A DNA stretch of 42,016 nt, taken from NCBI GenBank assembly GCA_964462945.1, contig CAYWZW010000049.1:1-42016 (forward strand), read 5' to 3'. Source of the stretch: GCA-020343675 sp964462945 (GTDB lineage: Bacteria > Planctomycetota > Phycisphaerae > Sedimentisphaerales > Anaerobacaceae). Numbering within the stretch: position 1 is the first letter of the stretch; every line of letters begins with the position of its first letter. Under the pieces are notes generated by a model that saw nothing but the letters and a program-made list of their open reading frames with translations, was not told the origin of the DNA and ran no database searches. The position numbers were made by a program, and so were the translations under genes. Below are positions 24,921 through 31,178 of the stretch, piece by piece.

Positions 24921-26953
24921 AAGCCGGCTGTCGTAAAGCTCCAGACGCTGCCGACCCACGGACTGGCAGGATTGGTATTATTGACTTCATCGATGCGCCA
25001 ATAGTACGTGGTCTCCCACAGCAGCTTTCCCGGGTCGTAGCTCTCCGATCCGCGTGCCTTGGCGCCCTTGTATTCAGGTGAGGCCTTGGTGGCGCCGGCC
25101 ACAGCCTGTGCATCGGCGCCGAAATAGACTTCGTGTGAAGCGGCCTGCAGCCCCGGCTTCCATTCAAGAGTCGGTGTCTGCGTCACGTTCGTCGCGCCGT
25201 TGGCGGGGCTTGCACCATAAGCCGAAAGGGGCCTGTACGGTGACAGATTAGCACCGGGAATGATCGTGCGGACCGGGATGCCCGGACCCTGCCAAGCCAC
25301 CTGGCAGTGGTCGCCGCCGGTGCCTTCTTTCCAGAGCGCCATGATGTAGTATTTCTGGCCGCCCACCAACGGGACCGGCTTGGATTGCTCCTCCCCGGCG
25401 CCCCACGTGTTCACAGTCGTATAGGTGCTTTCCCGAGCGATCAACTGGATGTTGCTCGAATCATCGTCGGTGCTCAGCCACAATTCGCCCTGGTCATCGG
25501 TGTTGAGCCAGAACGTATAGTTGCCGCTGGCCGGCGCGTAGAGCCAGCCGTGGATCCGGCCTCCGTAGTTGTCGGTGTCCGGGCCGTCCCAGGCAAATCG
25601 CGTCACCGCCTCGGTCACGTCGGGACTGTTCGGATATCTCGGGTCGTTCTTGAGGGTGTTCAGATCGGTCGTGGTGATGTTGTTCCACCGTTCAGCGATA
25701 GCCGTGCCCAGGCCCGGGATCGTCGTCGTGAAGCTCCAGACGTCACCCTTAAACGTGGTGGTGCCGCTGAACTCATCGACGCGCCAATAGTAAGTCTTTT
25801 CCAATTGGAGCGCGCCGGGCGTGAAAGTTGCGGCTGCCTGAGGAAGCGCTCCGGCGGCATTGCTGACGTTATCAAAGCTGTCGCCGAAATAAACATGGTG
25901 CAATTTTGAACCGAAACCTGCCGTCCAGCTCAGCGTCACGTTCGTGGGTATGAATTTCGCGCCGTCGGGCGGGGTCGGGTCATGGGCCTTCTGAGACGGA
26001 ATCGTAAAGCTCCAGACGTTACCCTTGTGCTTGGTCGTGCTGCTGGCCTCAACCTCGTCGATTTGCCAGTAGTAGGTCGTGCCGGGAACAAGACCATTCG
26101 GATAGGGGAACCCCGGAAAACCGACGACAAAAAACGTCCCAGGCTGGTTGCCGCGGAAGGTATCGCCCGTGCCGTTGTTCACGTCGGCGAAGCTCTCGCC
26201 GAAATAGACATCGTGCGAGACCGCAGTCTCTCCCGGAGTCCACGAGAGGCTCGCCCATGTGTCTGTATGAAGCGCGCCGTCAGCGGGGATCGGATTGTAA
26301 GCCTGCAAACGAGGGCCGCGCCAGCTTTCCACAGGGCCGGTGCCCGTGGGCGTGTAATTGGGGTTCGTCGTCAGAAGAATCTTGTCCACGACGGCGCCGT
26401 CCTCTCGCATATAGATATTGAGGGTGTGAACGCCCGTGCTGGGAAGGTCAAACATGATGCGCTCGGGGTCTTCGTACGCTGTGTTGGTCCATCTGTAGTT
26501 GTTACCGAATCCGGTGATACGGTCGGCCGTGGGAATGTGCTGCCCATCCAGACCGGAATGGATCGAATCTGAATTTCCGTCCAGACCCCAGGCGAGCACC
26601 CAGACGTAGTGCGTTCCGGTCTTGGTGAAGTTGATCTCATAATCCAGTCTGGGACTCCTCGTAAGAAAATCAGCAGGATCATTGAAGCCGGCGCCGCCGG
26701 CGGGCGTTGTGGGCGTATTCTGCATGGCATAGCCGCCGGTGAATCCATTCGGGGGCGCAAAGCCGCTGGCCGCGACCGTGATAAGCTCCCACGTGTGAGG
26801 GGGTCTCGGAATGTTTTCGTCGAAGTTCTCGGCTTCTACGCACACGATGCCGTCCGGGCCGGGCTCCTGCTGCAATGGGTCGGCTGTTGCCACCCTCGCA
26901 GCCAGACCCAGCGCCAAAACAAAGGCAATCAGGTATATCAATTTTCTGCACAT
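23744..26953 (-). CDS. large secreted multidomain protein (CBM6-like, Fn3-like, PA14, DUF1349-like)
   Basis: A 1069-residue exported protein. The ATG at 26953 is chosen because GAGGAAGG lies five bases upstream; the frame is open to a TTG at 26968. The signal peptide covers MCRKLIYLIAFVLALGLAAR. Modules in order: a CBM6/malectin-like domain (about 35-205), two Fn3-like units (210-318, 323-410) each closing with a YYWRVDE- and VWSFT-type motif, a PA14-like domain (about 411-574; NYTFWLNTDDQGELWLS), a third Fn3-like unit (576-673), and a C-terminal sandwich region with DPWAKGGVMIRETLDAGSKF, like DUF1349. No catalytic domain or sorting tag is seen, so glycan binding or adhesion is inferred. The last 1177 bp are duplicated in opposite orientation at 32921-34097. 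Confidence 0.85.
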   Translation of the reverse strand: MCRKLIYLIAFVLALGLAARVATADPLQQEPGPDGIVCVEAENFDENIPRPPHTWELITVAASGFAPPNGFTGGYAMQNTPTTPAGGAGFNDPADFLTRSPRLDYEINFTKTGTHYVWVLAWGLDGNSDSIHSGLDGQHIPTADRITGFGNNYRWTNTAYEDPERIMFDLPSTGVHTLNIYMREDGAVVDKILLTTNPNYTPTGTGPVESWRGPRLQAYNPIPADGALHTDTWASLSWTPGETAVSHDVYFGESFADVNNGTGDTFRGNQPGTFFVVGFPGFPYPNGLVPGTTYYWQIDEVEASSTTKHKGNVWSFTIPSQKAHDPTPPDGAKFIPTNVTLSWTAGFGSKLHHVYFGDSFDNVSNAAGALPQAAATFTPGALQLEKTYYWRVDEFSGTTTFKGDVWSFTTTIPGLGTAIAERWNNITTTDLNTLKNDPRYPNSPDVTEAVTRFAWDGPDTDNYGGRIHGWLYAPASGNYTFWLNTDDQGELWLSTDDDSSNIQLIARESTYTTVNTWGAGEEQSKPVPLVGGQKYYIMALWKEGTGGDHCQVAWQGPGIPVRTIIPGANLSPYRPLSAYGASPANGATNVTQTPTLEWKPGLQAASHEVYFGADAQAVAGATKASPEYKGAKARGSESYDPGKLLWETTYYWRIDEVNNTNPASPWVGSVWSFTTAGFAIIDDFEGYDAGASQIWYSWHDGLGYGTPQSPPYFAGNGSGAAVGDETTASFTEETIVHGGGQAMPLAYDNNKQGFAKYSEAELTLTAARDWTEGAVGELSLWFRGLPGSVGSFVEAPVGTYTMTATGVDIWNQADQFHYAFKTLTGVGTIEAQVLSVGNTDPWAKGGVMIRETLDAGSKFAAVYITPANGCRFQARATADAAATSDTAVVTPAQTAITAPYWVKLERDFAGNFRGYYSANGTTWTQMSWNPQNITMASNVYVGLALTSHNANATCTAKFSNVRTTGTVSAQWANQDIGIASNAPEPLYVAVSNIAGQPAVVVHGDTNAATITTWTEWVIPLQSFADKGINLKNVDRIAVGLGTRGNMTTPGGSGKMYFDDIRLYRPRAAP

Positions 26954-26983
26954 AATAGCCTTCCTCAAAAAGGGTTACGATAA

Positions 26984-27079
26984 TTATTCCTCAGCTACGT
27001 GCCGGAGCAAGCAATAGTGATTTTCACCTTCCTCCACCCTGTATGAATTCTGTCCGGGAAGATAACCGTGATTTGACAC
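26984..27079 (-). CDS. possible 31-aa peptide upstream of the secreted protein gene
   Basis: A GTG at 27079 opens a 31-codon frame ending in TAA, containing YRVEEGENHYCLLRH. AAAGGAGG lies just before it but only two bases from the GTG, closer than is usual. It could be a leader peptide, the remains of a gene cut by the adjacent MITE-like element, or chance. Confidence 0.2.
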   Translation of the reverse strand: MSNHGYLPGQNSYRVEEGENHYCLLRHVAEE

Positions 27080-27109
27080 CACCTCCTTTCTCCAAACGCC
27101 GACCAAGGC

Positions 27110-27297
27110 TTCTGCAAAATTGAAGTTAGGCATATATTATTTTTAGAAAATCGGTTTCACGATTTTCTAAAAATAATCGGGTACCCTATGATAACACATT
27201 ATCGAGTAAAACGTTACGCATCTTGTTTTAGAAAGAAAAAATCATAAAGAGAAGATTTTTTCTTTCCAAAAGTATGCCTAACTTCAATTTTGCAGAA
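27110..27297. mobile_element. 188-bp MITE-like element with perfect 25-bp terminal inverted repeats
   Basis: TTCTGCAAAATTGAAGTTAG plus GCATA (27110-27134) is repeated exactly in inverse at 27273-27297. Inside are two more perfect hairpins: an 18-bp stem (27136-27153 with 27160-27177, loop GTTTCA) and a 13-bp stem (27231-27243 with 27254-27266). No open frame is inside, and it is far richer in A and T than its neighbours. A 12-bp direct repeat CAAACGCCGACC lies five bases outside each end (27093-27104 and 27303-27314), which may be a target-site trace. Size, inverted ends and absence of a gene fit a non-autonomous transposable element. Confidence 0.8.
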
Positions 27298-27363
27298 CTC
27301 ATCAAACGCCGACCGCAAATCACCCATCGGCCCACCGATCCCAGAACTCTACTATTATATTAG

Positions 27364-27609
27364 GTGAGTGCGACCGTGAAGTCAAGCATTTTCTTGGGCT
27401 TTCTTGCGCTAGCAGGTACTCTCGCAGCTTCTCCGGAGACCAGACGCTCATCCCGATGGCCATTGGGTGTTGATGTTAGCCGCTGCCAGGCTCCGGCACA
27501 TTGCTGGAACCAAGTGGAGTATGTGCCGGTATTTGAATATGAAACGCTTACAGCAGCAGCGAAAAGAATGGGAGCAGAGACAGACCCTGGTGGCTGGTTA
27601 GTCCGATAA
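27364..27609 (+). CDS. weak candidate: small secreted protein or truncated gene
   Basis: A GTG-started frame of 81 codons. From the second GTG (27376) it begins with a signal-peptide-like stretch, KSSIFLGFLALAGTLAAS, and then has a Cys/Trp-containing segment (CQAPAHCWNQVEYVP). No ribosome site is convincing and no family is recognised. It may be the start of a gene broken at its 3' end. Confidence 0.25.
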   Translation: MSATVKSSIFLGFLALAGTLAASPETRRSSRWPLGVDVSRCQAPAHCWNQVEYVPVFEYETLTAAAKRMGAETDPGGWLVR

Positions 27610-27652
27610 ATTACTCACACATGGGGTGGGCGTCAGAGGAACCATAACCAGA

Positions 27653-27913
27653 TCAAGAGAGCTTACCACGAAATGTGCGAAAGATTCTTGGCACTACTGG
27701 ATAGCGCGCTGGATTGACTCTGTGCAGCTTATGCTGGGCTACTGTATCTTGCACCCAACCGACGATGTCGGGTTTGTACTGATAATCGTCGAGGTCGCGT
27801 AAGTCGTTCGGATCCAAAGGGCCGACGCCACCTACGATCTTCCCGAATGTATCACTTTCGATGGCATAAATCTTGCCGTTTGTATGCTGCCAAAACCCTC
27901 TTGTTGTATTCAT
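27653..27913 (-). CDS. small hypothetical protein, 86 aa
   Basis: Begins MNTTRGFWQHTNGKIYAIES at an ATG with a very strong TAGGAGGGGG eight bases upstream, and a promoter just before that. GFWQHTNGKIYAIESDTFGK followed by GPLDPNDLRDLDDY gives the appearance of a conserved, compact soluble domain; I have no reliable name for it. There is no signal peptide or membrane helix. It stands alone between the MITE-like element and the palindromic repeat at 28.1 kb. The strength of its expression signals makes it a real gene. Confidence 0.7.
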   Translation of the reverse strand: MNTTRGFWQHTNGKIYAIESDTFGKIVGGVGPLDPNDLRDLDDYQYKPDIVGWVQDTVAQHKLHRVNPARYPVVPRIFRTFRGKLS

Positions 27914-27934
27914 GGCGATGCCCCCTCCTATTAA

Positions 27935-27962
27935 AATATAGGAAATCGCTTGAGAAATGCAA
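27935..27962 (-). promoter_or_regulatory. sigma-70-type promoter of the 86-aa gene
   Basis: On the minus strand TTGCAT (27957-27962), 16-bp spacer and TATATT (27935-27940) precede the AGGAGGGGG ribosome site by a few bases, giving a short leader of about 15-20 bases. Confidence 0.5.
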
Positions 27963-28063
27963 AAAATCGCGACGGGGACAAAAGGGTGTGCCGGGCGCTG
28001 TCATTGACCGCGTCGATGACGAATCTCTTGGCGCACCAGCACTTCATACGACCCTTGCTGGTT

Positions 28064-28183
28064 TCCTGTCATCCTGAGCGAAGCGAAGGATCTGGCCGGC
28101 GGGTATGATGTTGGCGCCGGCGCAAAGAACTGCTTCGCGGGCCAGATTCTTCGCTCCACGTTGTTCCGCTCAGAATGACAAGG
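28064..28183. repeat. large imperfect palindrome of GTCATYCTGAGCG-type repeats
   Basis: TCCTGTCATCCTGAGCGAAG and on to CGAAGGATCTGGCC (28064-28097) is matched in inverse by GGCCAGATTCTTCGCTCC...CGCTCAGAATGACAAGG (28140-28183), with 13 extra bases in the right arm. The motif is a repeat seen in many environmental bacterial genomes; a related half copy is at 14145-14171. It lies at the 3' end of the oxidoreductase gene (28218) and could fold into a long hairpin. The rest of 27963-28217 shows no gene. Confidence 0.65.
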
Positions 28184-28217
28184 AAAACGCCACTCTGCAG
28201 ACCAGCCGCAGCGAAAC

Positions 28218-29570
28218 CTACACGAGAGGGTCGCAGCCGGTCGCTATCGGATGGAATATCCCGGGACCGGGCTTCAGGTCTTCCTGCTTCGGCACCAAAT
28301 CCTGCTTGCTGGCGTTCAGCAGCCAGCTCCAGTTGAAGGTCCGGCCCGTATAAGCGGCGATGCGGGCGCCGATGGCCGTCAGCGTGCTCTCGGCGATCCG
28401 CTGGCCCTCGTTGAGCGGGTTGCCGCTCCGGATGCTCTTGATCAGGTCGATGTGCTCCTGGTCCATTCCGTCAACGTCCTGGCCCTCATACTTCCAGGCG
28501 TTTTCACCGGAGATGGTGCGATTGCAATCGCTTGTGCCCTTGGTGCCGACGATCTTCTCGTCGCCGCGTCCCGTGCCGGGGCTATGCCCGCTGAAGCTCA
28601 GGCAACGCGCGCCGTTGGCGTACTCGAACTCGGCGAAGATGTGGTCCCAGATGTCGCCGTTGTACTTCTCCCAGTTGGCGTCACTGCCGTTGTTGTACTT
28701 CCGGCAGACCTCCTTGGCCGGGACTATCTGCTGCTCGTTGTAGCTGCGCCAGGCCCGTCCGCCTACGGCCGTAAACTTTGCCGGCGGGCCGTCGAAGCAC
28801 CAGTTCATCACGTCGATATTGTGGATGTGCTGTTCGCAGATCTGGTCGCCCGAAAGCCACGCAAAGTGGTACCAGTTATGGCATTGCCACTCCAGCTCGC
28901 TCATCTGCTGGTCTTGCGGGACGCCTCTGAACCAGATTCCGCCGCCGTACCAGTAGCACTGGCCGCCCACCAGCTCGCCGATCTGCCCGTCGTGGATGCG
29001 CTTCATGAGCTCCATCCGGCTGAACTCATGCCGGCGCTGGGTGCCGCAGACGATGGCGAGACCTTTCTCCTTGGCCAGCTTTGAGGCCTCCATGACCTCT
29101 TTGCAGCCGGCGACGTCGGTGGCCACGGGCTTTTCGGTAAAGATATGTTTGCCGGCCTTGATCGCGGCCATCATCTGCCGCCCGCGAAACGCCGGTGCCG
29201 TCGCCATCAGCAGCAGGTCCGCCTCGCACCGGGCCAGCTTCTCGTGGCAGTCAAAGCCCCAGAAGAGGTGGTCGTCATCGACCTTCACCCGGTCTGCGAA
29301 TTTGCCGTCTTTGGCGATGCGGTCTCTGGTTCTCCTGACTTCATTCTCGAACAGGTCGGCCAGAGCAATAAGCTCCACGCCGGGATCGGCCTGCAGGCAC
29401 TGGCGCAGGGCACCGTTGCCGCGTCCGCCGCACCCGAGCAATCCTATCTTGATTTTCCCGGACCCTTGTGCGTAGGCCACGTTCGCTACCGCGCCGGCCA
29501 GCGCCGCTGCACCAGCGGCCGTGGTCGCATGCTTCTTGGATATGCCTTTGTCTTTCTCTGACGCTGTCAT
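28218..29570 (-). CDS. Gfo/Idh/MocA-family oxidoreductase, Tat-like signal with KK
   Basis: A 450-residue NAD(P)-dependent sugar-type dehydrogenase. The Rossmann fold starts KIKIGLLGCGGRGNGALRQC (about residue 38), the family motif EKPV follows (FTEKPVATD), and the catalytic histidine lies in HIHNIDVMNW. The N-terminus, ISKKHATTAAGAAALAGAVA, has the outline of a Tat signal but with KK in place of the twin arginine that its neighbour retains. The protein could be exported poorly or remain inside. Planctomycete members with this layout act on sugars or inositol-like substrates in polysaccharide use; the substrate here is unknown. It follows its paralogue by 53 bases and is probably in the same transcript. 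Confidence 0.85.
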   Translation of the reverse strand: MTASEKDKGISKKHATTAAGAAALAGAVANVAYAQGSGKIKIGLLGCGGRGNGALRQCLQADPGVELIALADLFENEVRRTRDRIAKDGKFADRVKVDDDHLFWGFDCHEKLARCEADLLLMATAPAFRGRQMMAAIKAGKHIFTEKPVATDVAGCKEVMEASKLAKEKGLAIVCGTQRRHEFSRMELMKRIHDGQIGELVGGQCYWYGGGIWFRGVPQDQQMSELEWQCHNWYHFAWLSGDQICEQHIHNIDVMNWCFDGPPAKFTAVGGRAWRSYNEQQIVPAKEVCRKYNNGSDANWEKYNGDIWDHIFAEFEYANGARCLSFSGHSPGTGRGDEKIVGTKGTSDCNRTISGENAWKYEGQDVDGMDQEHIDLIKSIRSGNPLNEGQRIAESTLTAIGARIAAYTGRTFNWSWLLNASKQDLVPKQEDLKPGPGIFHPIATGCDPLV

Positions 29571-29623
29571 ATTATAAATCTCCCGAGAACTTTGAGCTTA
29601 AAATTTTGAATTTGAGACTATTA

Positions 29624-30916
29624 TTACCCGCGTTTTCTGCCCCGACCCTCCTGTACAAAGCCGGGTAACTCGTACTGGCCCGGAATCGCAAAGGGCGGCA
29701 CCGGCCTGGAATCGCTTAGCTTGAGGCCATCGGGCGGAAGCAAATCCAGCGTGCACTTGCTCATAAACCACGACCGTTTGAACTGCTGCCGTGAATACGC
29801 CGATTCCCGGCCCATGATCGCGCACAGCGTGCTCTCGGCGATGCGCTGGCCCTCGTTGAGCGGGCTGCCGGCCCGGATGCTCTTGATCAGGTCGGTATGC
29901 TCCACCTCGTACGGGTTGGGATTCGGTCCCTCGTAGCGCCACGGATTCTCACCCTGGATAGTCCCGCAGCAGTCGGTAACGCCCTTGGTTCCGACCACGC
30001 GTTCGCTGACGTTGTCTGTCGTGCCCTCAATCTGCCGGCACGTGCTGATGGTCCGCACGTCATTGGGGTAGAAGAACTCGACGCCGAAGTGGTCGAAGAT
30101 GTTGCCGTACTCCGGACCCGTGCGGAACTGCCGGCCGCCAAGCCCGTGAACCTGCTCCGGAAGGTCGTTGAAGGCCCAGTTGATCACGTCGATGTTGTGC
30201 ACGTGCTGCTCGCAAATATGGTCTCCCGAAAGCCACGTGAAGTACAGCCAGTTGCGGATTTGCCACTCGACGTCGCCCTGATTGGGCTGGCGCTTGTTGA
30301 CCCAGAGTCCGCCCATGTTCCAGTAGCATTGGGCCGAGACGATCTGGCCGATCGCGCCGTCGTGGATACGCTTCATGGTCTCGACGTACTTGGGTTCGTG
30401 GCGGCGCTGGGTTCCCGCGACCACGGCCAAGCCCTTTTGCGACGCTTGCTGGGAGCTTTCAATGACCATCTTGATACCCGCCGGACAGACCGCCACGGGC
30501 TTTTCCATAAAGACGTTCTTGCCGCGCCTGATGGCTTCGGCGAACTGCTTCGGGCGGAAGCCCGGCGGCGTCGCCAGGATAACCAGATTCACGTCATCCA
30601 GCGCCATCAGCTCCTTGTACGCATCGAGGCCCACGAAACAGCGGTTGTCGCGGACCTTGAATTCTTTTTTCAGGCCGTTCAGGCGGTCGGCGAAGGTGTC
30701 GGCCAGGGCAACGATTTCCACGCCCTGCGAAGACTTGACGCAGTCATGTGCCGCTCCGGACCCTCGCCCGCCGCAGCCGACCACGCCGACGCGAATCGTA
30801 TTGCTGCCCCTGGCTTCCGCCAAAGGACCAGCCGCGCCCGTCAAGGCCAGCGTACCGGCCACATAAGCCGAACTCTTTAAGAGTTCTCGTCGTGTTAGTT
30901 TTTGTTTTTGCATCAT
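29624..30916 (-). CDS. Gfo/Idh/MocA-family oxidoreductase with Tat signal
   Basis: A 430-residue dehydrogenase of the same family. The frame is open to 30976, but the ATG at 30916 (MMQKQKLTRRELLKSSAYVA) is chosen: it gives a standard Tat signal with TRRELLK and has GGAGAG eight bases upstream. The Rossmann motif is TIRVGVVGCGGRGSGAAHDC, the EKP motif FMEKPVAVC, and the catalytic segment HVHNIDVINW. Its layout is close to the next gene downstream, so the pair arose by duplication. The exported, probably NAD(P)H-bound enzyme would act in the periplasm. Its promoter and leader hairpin are visible in the divergent region to the secreted protein gene at 31179. Confidence 0.87.
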   Translation of the reverse strand: MMQKQKLTRRELLKSSAYVAGTLALTGAAGPLAEARGSNTIRVGVVGCGGRGSGAAHDCVKSSQGVEIVALADTFADRLNGLKKEFKVRDNRCFVGLDAYKELMALDDVNLVILATPPGFRPKQFAEAIRRGKNVFMEKPVAVCPAGIKMVIESSQQASQKGLAVVAGTQRRHEPKYVETMKRIHDGAIGQIVSAQCYWNMGGLWVNKRQPNQGDVEWQIRNWLYFTWLSGDHICEQHVHNIDVINWAFNDLPEQVHGLGGRQFRTGPEYGNIFDHFGVEFFYPNDVRTISTCRQIEGTTDNVSERVVGTKGVTDCCGTIQGENPWRYEGPNPNPYEVEHTDLIKSIRAGSPLNEGQRIAESTLCAIMGRESAYSRQQFKRSWFMSKCTLDLLPPDGLKLSDSRPVPPFAIPGQYELPGFVQEGRGRKRG

Positions 30917-30935
30917 GTTTGTCTCTCCAACTTTA

Positions 30936-30972
30936 CCCCGTGAGATAGCAACCTCCGGCTTATCTGACGGGG
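30936..30972. promoter_or_regulatory. leader hairpin upstream of the Tat oxidoreductase gene
   Basis: CCCCGT-G-AGATA (30936-30947) pairs with TATCT-G-ACGGGG (30961-30972) around a 13-nt loop, 11 bp in two blocks. In the minus-strand transcript it lies between the promoter and the ribosome site (about 30922-30928), so it would sit in the 5' leader. Role unknown. Confidence 0.45.
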
Positions 30973-31002
30973 TCAACCCTGTGGTAGTTCATGAAAAACC
31001 AG

Positions 31003-31032
31003 ATTATAACGCTGCCCCAGGAACAAAAGCAA
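31003..31032 (-). promoter_or_regulatory. sigma-70-type promoter of the oxidoreductase pair
   Basis: A perfect TATAAT on the minus strand (31003-31008) with TTGCTT (31027-31032) at 18-bp spacing, giving a leader of about 80 bases before the ATG at 30916. Confidence 0.55.
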
Positions 31033-31088
31033 GGATGAAAACGCAAATTATTTTCGTTCATTCGGACGATCTCATGCAGCCATTTTCC

Positions 31089-31117
31089 TTGACGGAAGCA
31101 GGCAGATTTGGTATAAA
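31089..31117 (+). promoter_or_regulatory. sigma-70-type promoter of the secreted protein gene
   Basis: TTGACG (31089-31094), a 17-bp spacer and TATAAA (31112-31117), about 62 bases upstream of the start at 31179. Good at both boxes. It lies back to back with the minus-strand promoter at 31003-31032. Confidence 0.65.
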
Positions 31118-31178
31118 CATAATACAAGTGTTGAAAGCAAAATTTTTATCGGTCGTTTCTTGATCCCCAAGGAGGACT

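Larger units (their letters stand above)
26954..27652. other. 699-bp intergenic region with MITE-like element
   Basis: It contains the 188-bp element at 27110-27297, a possible very short minus-strand frame at 26984-27079 and a weak plus-strand frame at 27364-27609. No established gene is seen. Confidence 0.5.

Noticed and set aside
23948..25081. 377-residue plus-strand open frame
   Set aside because: Antisense to the large secreted protein with recognised domains; Arg/Gly/Val-rich shadow.
29897..30880. 327-residue plus-strand frame
   Set aside because: Antisense to a Gfo/Idh/MocA gene with Rossmann and EKP motifs.
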